From positions 1-39,034 of the forward strand of contig JAKSDI010000103.1 in the NCBI GenBank assembly GCA_022360175.1: DNA of 39,034 nt. The letters are read 5' to 3'. Source of the stretch: Chitinophagales bacterium. GTDB lineage: Bacteria; Bacteroidota; Bacteroidia; Chitinophagales; Saprospiraceae. The translations under genes and the position numbers were made by a program. This document shows positions 1 through 7,780 of the stretch, one piece after another. Each line of letters opens with the position of its first letter. The stretch's first letter is position 1. The notes beneath the pieces are model-generated. The model was given only the letters and a program-made list of their open reading frames with translations. It searched no databases and was not told the origin of the DNA.

Positions 1-88
1 CTACACGCAATAAGCCACTTCTTGATAATATCTTATTCGAAATATTATTCTGATTCCTTCTTGAAGGATAATTTACAGGGACGCCCTA
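1..88 (-). repeat. Left copy of 88-bp terminal inverted repeat
   Basis: The reverse complement of this stretch matches 38892-38979 at 86 of 88 positions. The outer tip reads TAGGGCGTCCCTGTAAATTA, and the two mismatches lie just inside it. The copy is cut by the window start, exactly in the loop of a hairpin that is complete in the right-hand copy. Both tips point into the window, so the element bodies lie outside it. I infer the end of an insertion sequence, MITE or other repeated element. The tip vaguely recalls IS256-type ends, but no transposase is visible, so the family is unassigned. Confidence 0.75.
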
Positions 89-149
89 CATAACTTACTG
101 AATTGTATAAGATATCCTATATCGTTGGGTATATATTAAAAAGCTCTAC

Positions 150-1469
150 TCATCTGCGCTTCCGCTTTTTTCTCTGCTTTTTCCGGCCACGCTGTTCTCT
201 TATTTCTCCACGAGTTAGTTTTTTCTTGGCATTGGCCTTTTTCTTTTCATGGAAAGCCCCTTTCGAACGCATGTCCAGTTTTACTTTCACATTCTTTACT
301 ACAAAATTATCTTCCTCTTCAGGTATCTTTAGATCAGATATTGCTACTTCTTCAGGAAAAGCAATTTGTTCCAATTCGTGTTGCATCAAAGCTTCAATAG
401 CTTCTAATAGAGGTAGTTCTTTTTCTGCAGTGAAAGTGATAGAGGTCCCTGTCTTATCTGCCCGGCCTGTACGGCCAATACGGTGGATATAATTTTCAGG
501 CTCTTCTGGGGTATCTACATTAATGACATGAGATACATCGCTCAAATCCAGTCCACGAGATACCAGATCAGTAGCAATTAAAATGCGATGCTCACCTGAT
601 TGAAATTTTCGCAGGCTATTGAAGCGATAGTTTTGGCTTTTGTTAGAATGGATTACTCCTATTTCTTCCGGATAACTGGGATCTAATTGCTCAAACATTA
701 GATCGGCTAATCGCTTACTAGGAGCAAAAACAAGCACACGGTGGTAGCTTTCTTTATCCTGCAGGATATGTTGTAAGAGGTTGATTTTTGTGTGAAAATT
801 GGACACCTTATATCCCCACTGCTTAATATTTTCGAGTGGAGTACCTAAAGGAGCAGCTTCTATAAATACAGGAAAATTGAAAGTAGCATCTATAATAGAT
901 TGTACTTCTTGTGTAATGGTCGCTGAAAAGAGCAGATTTTGCCTTTTTTGTGGCAAAAGATCGATGATATTATTGAGCTGGGTACGAAAACCTAATTCTA
1001 GCATTTCGTCTACCTCGTCAATAATGAAACGCTGAATGTGCTTAGGTTTGAAAGCACCGTTTAAAGCCAGATCATATATTCTCCCCGGGGTACCCACCAG
1101 TATATCCAAACCTTGCATGACCTCTGCGGTGTGTACCTTTAAGTTGACACCCCCATAAGCACCTACCGCCACTACATTCATATAAGTAGTGAGCTTTTCT
1201 ATTTCTTCTACTATTTGTACAACGAGCTCACGAGTAGGCACCAGAATAAGCACTTGAGCGAAGCGATGCTTTTGAAAACGCCACATACGAAGCGTAGGCA
1301 ATAAAAATGCTAAGGTCTTTCCTGTTCCCGTTTGTGCAGTTCCTACCACATCCTTACCTGACATGATCACCGAAAAGGCCTTTTCCTGAATGGGAGTAGG
1401 TGCTTCCATGCCCGCATCGGCCAGCGCGTTGAGTAAAAATTTAGACAAATTAAGATCAGAAAACGTCAT
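150..1469 (-). CDS. DEAD-box ATP-dependent RNA helicase
   Basis: ATP-dependent RNA helicase of superfamily 2, expected to remodel RNA duplexes or RNPs (ribosome assembly, cold adaptation, RNA decay). The 439 residues show the family order: Q motif near 2-29 (PTPIQ), Walker A AQTGTGKT at 45-52, PTREL at 78-82, TPGR at 127-130, motif II at 151-154, SAT at 182-184, ARTD-like region near 299-306 and HRIGRTGR at 329-336. Motif II reads DEVD instead of DEAD, a conservative variant. The C-terminal 35 residues are very rich in Lys and Arg, a typical RNA-binding tail. The length fits RhlE/CshA-like bacterial members, but the exact orthologue cannot be fixed. It stands alone, with its own -7 element at 1501-1508, and its 3' end lies only about 60 bp from the left inverted repeat. 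Confidence 0.95.
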   Translation of the reverse strand: MTFSDLNLSKFLLNALADAGMEAPTPIQEKAFSVIMSGKDVVGTAQTGTGKTLAFLLPTLRMWRFQKHRFAQVLILVPTRELVVQIVEEIEKLTTYMNVVAVGAYGGVNLKVHTAEVMQGLDILVGTPGRIYDLALNGAFKPKHIQRFIIDEVDEMLELGFRTQLNNIIDLLPQKRQNLLFSATITQEVQSIIDATFNFPVFIEAAPLGTPLENIKQWGYKVSNFHTKINLLQHILQDKESYHRVLVFAPSKRLADLMFEQLDPSYPEEIGVIHSNKSQNYRFNSLRKFQSGEHRILIATDLVSRGLDLSDVSHVINVDTPEEPENYIHRIGRTGRADKTGTSITFTAEKELPLLEAIEALMQHELEQIAFPEEVAISDLKIPEEEDNFVVKNVKVKLDMRSKGAFHEKKKANAKKKLTRGEIREQRGRKKQRKKRKRR

Positions 1470-1500
1470 CCTCTAGATATCTTTGGTGTAGTATAAGGTG

Positions 1501-1508
1501 CAAAGGTA
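1501..1508 (-). promoter_or_regulatory. Bacteroidota -7 element of the helicase gene
   Basis: On the minus strand this reads TACCTTTG, matching the Bacteroidota sigma-70 -7 consensus TAnnTTTG, about 30 bases before the helicase ATG. No convincing -33 TTTG was found, so only the -7 box is supported. Confidence 0.5.
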
Positions 1509-1570
1509 GCGTAATTATTTTTGCTCCTCATGATAACACTATTGGGGTGTTTTTTTTTCATAACTGATGA

Positions 1571-1693
1571 CTTACTAGTGAGGAATGCAAGAGTAGTGAA
1601 ATCACTTTAGAAGAAGGGCAAACCATATTTGTTGACGGAAGGCTAGTCGATGATTTTCATACCGTTGATTATAAAACCATTTCGATTACTTAA
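1571..1693 (+). pseudogene. C-terminal remnant of a tail-fibre/S74-like protein
   Basis: After an in-frame TGA at 1568-1570, 40 codons stay open to a TAA at 1691 without any start codon. The last residues read VDDFHTVDYKTISIT. This resembles the C-terminal end of long Bacteroidota surface or tail-fibre-domain proteins (recalled similarity, not searched). The fragment lies between two minus-strand genes and has no upstream part, so it is most likely a relic of a lost gene. Confidence 0.4.
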
Positions 1694-1711
1694 CTGCTAA
1701 TTCTCTCACCA

Positions 1712-2371
1712 TTATTCTATAAATCTAAGGAATTCCTCCCGATAGGGCAGTTCATTAAATTGCCCACCGTATTCCATAGTTATTGTAGAACTGGTAAGAT
1801 CTTTGACTCCTCGTGTAGAAACACATAGATGCTCTGCATCAATAACAACAATGACATGTTCGGTGTCAAGTGCTTTTTTTAATTCATCATAGATTTGAAG
1901 CGTCATTCTCTCCTGCACCTGTGGCCGTTTTCCAAAATATTCTACGATTCGGTTGATTTTAGATAAGCCGATCACTTTTCCAGATGAGATGTAACCAACA
2001 TGAGCCTTTCCGACAATTGGCAAAAAATGGTGTTCGCAAGCTGATGTAAGCGTAATGTTTTTCTCAATCAGCATTTTATTGTAATGATACTTATTTTCAA
2101 AAACAGAAATCACAGGTTTGTTTTTAGGGTTCAAACCGGCAAATATTTCTTTTACATACATCTTGGCTACCCGATAAGGAGTACCCTTCAGACTATCATC
2201 TTTTAGATCAAGTCCCAGCGTTTTCATAATCTCGGCAAAATAATCCTGGATGATTTCAATTTTTTCCTCATCACTCTTATCGAAAGCATTATCAAGCATA
2301 GGAGTATCTATGCTTGTCATGATGTGATTATCGCCTTCTAATTCTATCTGTATCTTCTCTTTCTCTCCCAT
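1712..2371 (-). CDS. folE: GTP cyclohydrolase I (FolE)
   Basis: Zinc-dependent conversion of GTP to 7,8-dihydroneopterin triphosphate, the first step of tetrahydrofolate (and pterin/queuosine precursor) synthesis in the cytosol. The 219 residues carry the hallmark ACEHHFLPIVGKAHVGYI segment (Cys112, His115), KINRIVEYFGKRPQVQE around 138-154 and HLCVSTRGVKD with Cys183. These three are the expected Zn ligands (C110/H113/C181 in E. coli). Length is usual for type IA enzymes. It starts 32 bases after the upstream HMA lipoprotein gene with no terminator between, so the two probably form one transcript under the Fur-type operators at 2739-2791. Placing a zinc enzyme under a probable zinc repressor suggests metal-dependent expression (inference). 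Confidence 0.97.
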   Translation of the reverse strand: MGEKEKIQIELEGDNHIMTSIDTPMLDNAFDKSDEEKIEIIQDYFAEIMKTLGLDLKDDSLKGTPYRVAKMYVKEIFAGLNPKNKPVISVFENKYHYNKMLIEKNITLTSACEHHFLPIVGKAHVGYISSGKVIGLSKINRIVEYFGKRPQVQERMTLQIYDELKKALDTEHVIVVIDAEHLCVSTRGVKDLTSSTITMEYGGQFNELPYREEFLRFIE

Positions 2372-2403
2372 TAATGTTATTTCTTTTGTTTTTAATCAAG
2401 GAG

Positions 2404-2712
2404 TTACTTACAAGGAAGTAGTGGTACTAAACCGGATACCTTTTCCTCAAGTTGTTGTGGCGTAGTTTGATCTGGAGCATAAACTATAGACACTTGCTTT
2501 GTATGTAAGTTAAGGATCGATTGCTTAACCCCTGCCTCGTTCGCCAATCCTCCTTCTATAATATTTTGACATTTAGAACAACGAGCATTGGGTACATCCA
2601 ATACAAAAACAGAGTCTGTTGCCTCTTTGGATAAAACCCTCGTTTCCTCGGGAATTTGATGGCAAGAGAAAATGGCCATAATTATGGCAACAAAGCATAT
2701 TAACTTTTTCAT
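2404..2712 (-). CDS. HMA-type heavy-metal-binding lipoprotein
   Basis: A 102-residue predicted lipoprotein. MKKLICFVAIIMAIFSC is a lipoprotein signal with lipidation at Cys17. It is followed by a ferredoxin-like heavy-metal-associated domain in which ARCSKCQNIIEGGL supplies the metal-binding CxxC (Cys45, Cys48) and the VKQSILNLHTKQVSIVY segment is the usual beta-alpha-beta stretch. It is likely a periplasmic-side or outer-membrane-anchored metal chaperone. I chose the ATG at 2712. An in-frame TTG at 2742 overlaps the operator and would add residues in front of the signal peptide. The gene is divergent from the Fur-family regulator and heads the folE transcript. The -7 box TACTTTTG (minus strand, 2751-2758) overlaps the palindrome at 2739-2751, so repression by the neighbouring regulator is likely. 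Confidence 0.85.
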   Translation of the reverse strand: MKKLICFVAIIMAIFSCHQIPEETRVLSKEATDSVFVLDVPNARCSKCQNIIEGGLANEAGVKQSILNLHTKQVSIVYAPDQTTPQQLEEKVSGLVPLLPCK

Positions 2713-2738
2713 ATATTTCACTGTTTTGTGTTGAAAAT

Positions 2739-2792
2739 GCAACCGTGTTGCAAAAGTAAAAATATTGCAAACATAAACGCAACTATGTTGCG
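2739..2792. promoter_or_regulatory. Divergent promoter with paired Fur/Zur-type operators
   Basis: Two palindromes, GCAAC-CGT-GTTGC at 2739-2751 (perfect 15-mer with its flanking T/A) and GCAAC-TAT-GTTGC at 2779-2791 (perfect 15-mer with flanking C/G), lie 40 bp apart centre to centre. A half-site TTGCAA lies between them at 2765-2770. The left palindrome overlaps the minus-strand -7 element TACTTTTG (2751-2758) of the HMA-lipoprotein/folE transcript. The right one lies upstream of the Fur-family gene, whose own -7 candidate TACCTTTG is at 2822-2829. The same motif recurs at 3411-3461 and 6666-6715. Confidence 0.8.
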
Positions 2793-2833
2793 TAATTTTT
2801 TTTAACTTGAAGGCTGAGTATTACCTTTGCGAC

Positions 2834-3271
2834 ATGATGGAAAAACAGAATATTCAGGATCTTCTCTCAGCCCACGGTATAAGGAAAACGACATTTAGAG
2901 TGGAGTTGCTAGAAGTATTCATAGAAAGTAAATATGGCCTTTCCTTCAAGGACATTAAGGATAAAGTAATATCTACAAAAGATAAAGTGACTATTTATAG
3001 AGCACTAGATGCTTTTCTTGAAAAAGGATTGATCCATAAAGTTCCTGCCACCAGTAATATATCCAAATACGCTTTATGTCCAGAAGAGTGTTCTGAAGAA
3101 ACACATAAACATGATCACGCCCATTTCATTTGTAACCAATGTGGGAATACCTTTTGTATGGATGAAGTTGAATTGCCTGTTTTCAAAAATATCAAAGGAT
3201 ATGAGATTAAAAAATCAAAACTAACCCTGGAGGGGGATTGTCCTGATTGTATTTCTGGAACGGATCAATAA
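2834..3271 (+). CDS. Fur-family metalloregulator, probably Zur
   Basis: Cytosolic DNA-binding repressor of the Fur family, 145 residues from the ATG at 2834 (a second ATG follows directly at 2837; the in-frame TTG at 2807 lies before the -7 box and is less likely). The N-terminal winged helix spans about 8-75, with KVTIYRALDAFLEKGLIHKV as recognition helix and wing. The C-terminal dimerisation part has a His-rich run (H91, H93, H95, H97) and two CxxC pairs (C100/C103 and C136/C139) that make the structural zinc site. Extra Cys residues are at 82, 86 and 108. The neighbourhood (HMA lipoprotein, zinc-dependent FolE, His-rich transporter parts) favours zinc sensing, but Fur, Zur and PerR cannot be told apart with certainty here. 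It probably controls the GCAAC-N3-GTTGC operators nearby and its own gene. Confidence 0.9.
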   Translation: MMEKQNIQDLLSAHGIRKTTFRVELLEVFIESKYGLSFKDIKDKVISTKDKVTIYRALDAFLEKGLIHKVPATSNISKYALCPEECSEETHKHDHAHFICNQCGNTFCMDEVELPVFKNIKGYEIKKSKLTLEGDCPDCISGTDQ

Positions 3272-3410
3272 TAACTTCACCAAATCTATTTTGTAAATAG
3301 AAATTTTACTAAATCCTTTGCAGTATTATTAGTAGCATCTAGCCTAAATACCCTGGGTGAGACTTAATGCTATTTTGCCTTCCAGATAATTCTAATTATT
3401 TAAAACAAAC

Positions 3411-3462
3411 GCAACTTGGTTGCTTTTGCAAATATGTTGACTATATTTGCAACGTTGTTGCA
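3411..3462 (+). promoter_or_regulatory. Promoter with paired Fur/Zur-type operators (transporter operon)
   Basis: Palindromes GCAAC-TTG-GTTGC at 3411-3423 and GCAAC-GTT-GTTGC at 3449-3461 (perfect 15-mer at 3448-3462) lie 38 bp apart, with a half-site TTGCAA at 3426-3431. The -7 element TATATTTG at 3442-3449 abuts and overlaps the downstream palindrome, so a bound repressor would block RNA polymerase. About 90 bases of leader follow before the MerC-like gene. The rest of 3272-3551 shows no gene. Confidence 0.8.
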
Positions 3463-3551
3463 TTAATTTATTGGCTTCAGTTTGTATCAGCTGGAGACTA
3501 GAAAGGAGCATTTTGTAATAATGCTTAATCGTTTTACTCAAAAAATACAAG

Positions 3552-3953
3552 ATGAATCAAACAGAAAAATTGGATTACTCCGACTGGCTGGGAGCAGCAG
3601 CTAGTGGTCTTTGTGCTATACATTGTACACTAACTCCGATATTTTTTGCAGCCAAACCCGTTTTAGATAGTGCTGTAGGGGAGCATACACACGGTCATGG
3701 ATGGTGGGGAGCCTTAGATTATATATTCCTGGTCTTGAGTCTTTTGGCAGTATGGTATTCTGCTCGGCACACTACTCATACTACTCTCAAATGGGGGCTA
3801 TGGGCAGCGTGGGGATTATTTGTCTTTGGGCTTTTATCCGAGCCGTTTGGAATACCTTTTGGACACTGGTTTATGTATGTAGGCTCTATCTCGCTGGTTA
3901 TTGCACACATTAAAAATTATCGCCATTGTCAACAATGCAAAGCTGAGTTGTAG
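3552..3953 (+). CDS. MerC-domain membrane protein
   Basis: Integral inner-membrane protein of 133 residues with about four hydrophobic segments (near 12-35, 52-68, 78-96 and 103-118). ASGLCAIHCTLTPIF carries the C21xxxC25 pair typical of MerC-like metal-uptake proteins. A His-rich loop (GEHTHGHGWWG) follows, and the C-terminal tail holds CQQC. MerC proteins move mercuric or other soft metal ions across the membrane. Here there is no mer operon, and the gene leads a transcript with an ABC transporter behind a probable Zur operator, so zinc-related handling is the better guess. The ATG at 3552 follows the leader directly, and the next gene begins 18 bases after its stop. Confidence 0.85.
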   Translation: MNQTEKLDYSDWLGAAASGLCAIHCTLTPIFFAAKPVLDSAVGEHTHGHGWWGALDYIFLVLSLLAVWYSARHTTHTTLKWGLWAAWGLFVFGLLSEPFGIPFGHWFMYVGSISLVIAHIKNYRHCQQCKAEL

Positions 3954-3971
3954 GGCTAAAATTGAAAGTGA

Positions 3972-4601
3972 ATGATCCAAACTAGAAGTTTGACCTATCA
4001 ATATCCTGCATCTATCTCCATTTCTTTCCCTGACATTAGAGTGGAGCCTGGTCATGCTCTATTAATCTGTGGTGAATCGGGCTGTGGAAAAACAACTTTG
4101 CTGCATTTATTAGCGGGCTTACGGCAACCGACAACTGGTCAGGTAGTTGTGGAAGGTGAAACAATTTCTGATTTTTCCCCTGCAGAAATGGATCAATATC
4201 GAGGGCAGCACATCGGTATAGTATATCAGCAAACGTATTTCATCGAATCGTTGTCTATTCTTGATAATCTACTGCTTTCTCCTTACGGAAAGAGTCAACT
4301 TAAGGCAAAAAATATTGCTAAGCGTTTTCAGATCAATGATTTATTATTTCGCTATCCTCACCAATTGAGTGTTGGCCAGCAACAAAGAGCATCCATTGCG
4401 AGAGCAGTCATGAACAAGCCGAAACTTCTGTTGGCAGATGAACCCACGAGTGCTCTCGACAATAAAAACTGTGGATTAGTAATTGATCTGTTACTGGAAG
4501 AAGCACTCGCCTATGATGCCGCTTTGATAATCGTCACCCACGATGATCGCTTACGCGAGGAAATAAGTGATTCTGTAGACCTGAATGCATTTGCCAACTA
4601 A
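3972..4601 (+). CDS. ABC transporter ATP-binding protein, LolD/MacB type
   Basis: Cytosolic ATPase subunit of 209 residues. Walker A GESGCGKT is at 34-41, there is a Q-loop region (IVYQQTYFIESLSILDN), a signature LSVGQQQRASIARA (LSVGQ instead of the usual LSGGQ), Walker B LLLADEPTSALD and the switch His in IVTHDDR. It pairs with the FtsX-type permease whose gene starts 11 bases later. Such pairs act on the outer leaflet of the inner membrane (lipoprotein release, peptide or metallophore extrusion) rather than as classical importers. It is the second gene of the Fur-controlled transcript; its substrate is unknown. Confidence 0.9.
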   Translation: MIQTRSLTYQYPASISISFPDIRVEPGHALLICGESGCGKTTLLHLLAGLRQPTTGQVVVEGETISDFSPAEMDQYRGQHIGIVYQQTYFIESLSILDNLLLSPYGKSQLKAKNIAKRFQINDLLFRYPHQLSVGQQQRASIARAVMNKPKLLLADEPTSALDNKNCGLVIDLLLEEALAYDAALIIVTHDDRLREEISDSVDLNAFAN

Positions 4602-4612
4602 AATCCAAAAGA

Positions 4613-5851
4613 ATGCTCAGGAAAATAGTTTGGAAGAACATCGTGTACAAACCACTAAATACAGCACTATGTGTTGGCTTGTTGCTTTTTGGAGTTGGCA
4701 TCATTTCTTTATTGTTGTTAATTCAGCATCAGTTGGAACAAAAATTTGCACGGGACTTGCAAAATATTGATCTGGTAGTTGGTGCAAAGGGGAGCCCCCT
4801 GCAGCTGGTGTTATCTGCGGTTTACCATCTAGATGCACCTACTGGCAATATCAAATTGGCCGATGCTCGCAAAATAATGAGCAATCCCATGATTCAGGAA
4901 GCTATCCCAATGGCTTATGGGGATTCTTACCAGGGGTATCGCATACTGGGTACTACCGAGGCTTACCTTAAGAAATATGATGCGCAATTACGAGAAGGGC
5001 ACTTATTTTCCAAAGCCATGCAAGCGACAATTGGTTCAAACATAGCTGAAAAAACAGGCTTGAGGGTAGGGGATACTTTCCTTGGAACCCATGGGGAAGT
5101 AAAGGGAGGCCATGTACACGAAGATCACCCTTACACAGTAGTTGGCATTTTGCAACCAACCAATACGGTACTAGATAATTTGGTGCTGACCAAACTAGAA
5201 AGTGTTTGGCAAGTCCATACTCCACCCGATACGGAACAATTACCTCAAGATACGGAACTTGCCCTCAATCAGGGCCACGAGCATTCATCACCTGTTAGTA
5301 TCAACGACAGCATGGAGATTACAGCTCTTTTATTGAGATGTAAAACTAAAATAGCAATACTGAATATACCCCGAATCATCAATGAGCAAACTAATATGCA
5401 GGCCGTTTTGCCGACATTGGAAATCAACCGGCTGTTCCATATGATGGGGATAGGAGGGATGACTCTAAAAATGATTGCCGGAGGCATTATGGGAATGGCT
5501 GGCTTCAGCATCTTTTTCGTTTTATATAATCGCCTTCGGGAGCGCAAATTCGAACTGGCACTCCTACGTACAGTGGGATACAGGCCCTGGCAATTGTTTA
5601 GAATGCTGGTCTTGGAGGGTTTAATATTGGCAATAGTAGGTTATGTGTTAGGATGGCTGTTTAGTCGGGTTGGATTGTATGTAGTTAATCAGCAAGCCAA
5701 AAGTGATTTCAACCTTTATTTCAGTAGCGAATGGATAGTAGATGAAGCATGGTTGCTATTGCTTACTATCATGGTGGGAGTGGGGGCTGCATTACTGCCA
5801 GCCTTGCAAGCTATGCGAATGAATATATCTGCTGTATTGTCCGAAAATTAA
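4613..5851 (+). CDS. FtsX-family ABC transporter permease (MacB/LolC-like)
   Basis: Inner-membrane permease of 412 residues with the usual type VII layout: one N-terminal membrane helix (about 18-38), a long extracytoplasmic MacB_PCD-like domain, then three C-terminal helices (about 284-305, 333-357, 376-398). The periplasmic domain has two His clusters, around 160-172 (THGEVKGGHVHEDH) and 222-224 (GHEH). These are unusual for the family and suggest metal binding. The gene directly follows its ATPase and ends 43 bases before the MogA-like gene. The substrate cannot be read from sequence; control by a metal repressor points to metal-related envelope stress or metal trafficking. Confidence 0.88.
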   Translation: MLRKIVWKNIVYKPLNTALCVGLLLFGVGIISLLLLIQHQLEQKFARDLQNIDLVVGAKGSPLQLVLSAVYHLDAPTGNIKLADARKIMSNPMIQEAIPMAYGDSYQGYRILGTTEAYLKKYDAQLREGHLFSKAMQATIGSNIAEKTGLRVGDTFLGTHGEVKGGHVHEDHPYTVVGILQPTNTVLDNLVLTKLESVWQVHTPPDTEQLPQDTELALNQGHEHSSPVSINDSMEITALLLRCKTKIAILNIPRIINEQTNMQAVLPTLEINRLFHMMGIGGMTLKMIAGGIMGMAGFSIFFVLYNRLRERKFELALLRTVGYRPWQLFRMLVLEGLILAIVGYVLGWLFSRVGLYVVNQQAKSDFNLYFSSEWIVDEAWLLLLTIMVGVGAALLPALQAMRMNISAVLSEN

Positions 5852-5894
5852 AAGAAAAGGACTTTATGTTTTCGGCCTGCTAAAAAGGAAATGA

Positions 5895-6449
5895 ATGGAG
5901 AAAGCAAAAATTGGAATCATTAATGTTTCAGATCGGGCCTCCAAAGGAATTTATGAAGATATTCCGGGGAAAGCGGTTGTAGCCACGATGGAAGAATATT
6001 TGGTGAGCGATTGGGAATATGTTTATGCTGTAATTCCTGATGAACAAGATCAAATTGCGGCAAAAATGATAGAAATGGCAGATGAGGAAGCTTGCTGCTT
6101 AATTGTTACAACCGGAGGCACAGGGCCTGCTGTGCGTGATGTAACACCAGAAGCAACTGAGCAGGTTTGCCAGAAAATGATGCCGGGATTTGGCGAGCAA
6201 ATGCGGCGAGTGAGTTTACAATATGTGCCTACAGCTATTCTTTCAAGGCAAACAGCCGGTATACGAAACAGTACCCTGATCGTGAATTTACCAGGCAAAC
6301 CAAAAGCTATTCGAGAATGCCTGGATGCCGTTTTTCCAGCTATCCCGTATTGCATTGATTTGATAGAGGGGCCTTATTTAGAGATTAATGAAGAAGTGAT
6401 AAAAGTATTTCGGCCTAAATCTGCTATCCGAAAGAAGGATAATGAGTAG
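5895..6449 (+). CDS. MogA-like molybdopterin adenylyltransferase
   Basis: A 184-residue protein of the MoaB/Mog fold. It starts with KIGIINVSDRASKG, carries the molybdopterin-binding loop TTGGTGPAVRDVTPEA at 72-87, and has NLPGKPKAIRECLDAVFPAIPYCIDL near the C-terminus. MogA adenylates molybdopterin before metal insertion in molybdenum-cofactor synthesis. No other moa/moe gene is nearby; the gene is the last of the Fur-controlled MerC/ABC transcript. I chose the ATG at 5895 (another ATG lies 4 bases upstream in a different frame). A role in Moco synthesis under metal stress, or a moonlighting role, is inference. Confidence 0.88.
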   Translation: MEKAKIGIINVSDRASKGIYEDIPGKAVVATMEEYLVSDWEYVYAVIPDEQDQIAAKMIEMADEEACCLIVTTGGTGPAVRDVTPEATEQVCQKMMPGFGEQMRRVSLQYVPTAILSRQTAGIRNSTLIVNLPGKPKAIRECLDAVFPAIPYCIDLIEGPYLEINEEVIKVFRPKSAIRKKDNE

Positions 6450-6665
6450 TAGTGTGAATTATAATTGAGAATAGTTGAAAAATTTACCTTTATGTAGTGC
6501 CTATTAGTTAGTTACACCCATATCGCTTTATGAATACAAAATGATATAGCCAGAATATCATTTCAGCTTCCACATCGATGATCTTCGGATCGACTATTTC
6601 TGATCTATTTAGTTATGGGAAAGATTCCCTTTGCTTTCCGGGAATTTAAATCATATAAAGCAAAT

Positions 6666-6716
6666 GCAACAACGTTGCATTTATGAATAAATTGCTATAT
6701 TTGCAACTGTGTTGCG
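6666..6716 (+). promoter_or_regulatory. Promoter with paired Fur/Zur-type operators (DUF4625 gene)
   Basis: Palindromes GCAAC-AAC-GTTGC at 6666-6678 (perfect 15-mer with flanks) and GCAAC-TGT-GTTGC at 6703-6715 lie 37 bp apart. The -7 element TATATTTG at 6696-6703 touches the second one. This repeats the architecture of 3411-3462. The upstream part of the gap (6450-6660) shows only a weak ATTCCC/GGGAAT stem near 6626-6650 and no gene. Confidence 0.8.
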
Positions 6717-6767
6717 TTTAGACTCCATTACTACTCATTATGAAAAGTATTAAAACATTTTCTGACC

Positions 6768-7631
6768 ATGAAGCATTTCAATTTCGGCTCACTATTAGCA
6801 TTGGCATCTCTTGTCTTCGTTTTGATTGCCTGCGAAAAAGATGGGGTAGATGTTACACCGCCAACGATGGATATTACAACCTTTGTACCAACGCCTGTGG
6901 CTGCAGAAATTTGTGGAGCAGAAGAGCCTATTGTTTTCCACTTGACAGGTGGTGATCAATTGTTTTTTGATGTCATCTTCAACGATGACAATGCCCTGTC
7001 ACAATACAAAGTTGACATCCACAACAATTTTGACTGTCATGGTCATGGCGGAGGAAGTGCCCCTTCGGTAGTTGTACCTAATGTAGAAAACCAGACTACT
7101 GATTGGACCGTACTTGATATCAAGGAATTATCTGGCGTATCATCACCCGTCAACCGGACGCTTGATGTTCCGGAAAATGTTACAGCAGGCAACTACCATT
7201 TTCATATTCAAGTGATTGATGAAGCAGGCAATGATAGTCCTTTTGCCAGTTTCTATTCTATAAAAATTAAAAATCCATTGGATGATACGCCTCCTCAAAT
7301 TATAGTGAAAGAACCTGTCGACAGAAGCTTTTCCATTAAAAAAGGAGAAACGATCCGCTTCGTTGGTCAAGTCACTGACGAACGTTCACTCAGCGATGGT
7401 GGTAATGGTGTACTCTATCTTGCATACACGGATCTTAGTACCGGAAATACGTTCAATACCGATGAGAGCTTTGCTTTTGATGAAAATTTTGATCAAGTCT
7501 TCAATTTCGATTTTGAATACACTGTGCCACAACACCTGACAACAGGTAGCTACCGTTTATCACTCGGTGCCAATGATGGCGTACGCAATGTAGCCCCTTT
7601 CCAGTTTTTTGAAGTAGAAGTTACGAATTGA
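6768..7631 (+). CDS. DUF4625 lipoprotein, probable metal-stress protein
   Basis: Predicted surface or periplasmic lipoprotein of 287 residues. The signal peptide ends in VLIAC with lipidation at Cys22. Two beta-sandwich-like segments follow, the first with the metal-binding-looking stretch DIHNNFDCHGHGGGS at 83-97. The second (about 165-287) starts with DDTPPQIIVKEP, typical of cadherin/Ig-like modules in Bacteroidota. The layout matches DUF4625 proteins as I recall them; their molecular role is unknown. Transcription from the Fur-type operator pair at 6666-6715 and the His-rich motif suggest zinc capture or response. I took the ATG at 6768, since it gives a clean lipoprotein signal; an ATG at 6740 is in another frame. 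Confidence 0.8.
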   Translation: MKHFNFGSLLALASLVFVLIACEKDGVDVTPPTMDITTFVPTPVAAEICGAEEPIVFHLTGGDQLFFDVIFNDDNALSQYKVDIHNNFDCHGHGGGSAPSVVVPNVENQTTDWTVLDIKELSGVSSPVNRTLDVPENVTAGNYHFHIQVIDEAGNDSPFASFYSIKIKNPLDDTPPQIIVKEPVDRSFSIKKGETIRFVGQVTDERSLSDGGNGVLYLAYTDLSTGNTFNTDESFAFDENFDQVFNFDFEYTVPQHLTTGSYRLSLGANDGVRNVAPFQFFEVEVTN

Positions 7632-7780
7632 GATTGATCTGCACTTTTTACCTTGTCGATCGCTGCACATCCTTTTGGCTATTAGCTCGCTTTGCTAAAT
7701 TGTAATTGCAATGTTATATGTTCATCCTGCTTAAGTATACAAGGTAGAGGAAGGACAAGTACATAGAATTATGCGAAAGC

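Noticed and set aside
103-492. 129-codon plus-strand open frame at the left edge.
   Set aside because: It lies on the opposite strand of the helicase tail; its sequence has no recognisable domain and is explained by the coding strand.
2807-2834. TTG at 2807 as start of the Fur-family gene.
   Set aside because: It would place the -7 element inside the coding sequence; the ATG at 2834 gives a normal Fur N-terminus.
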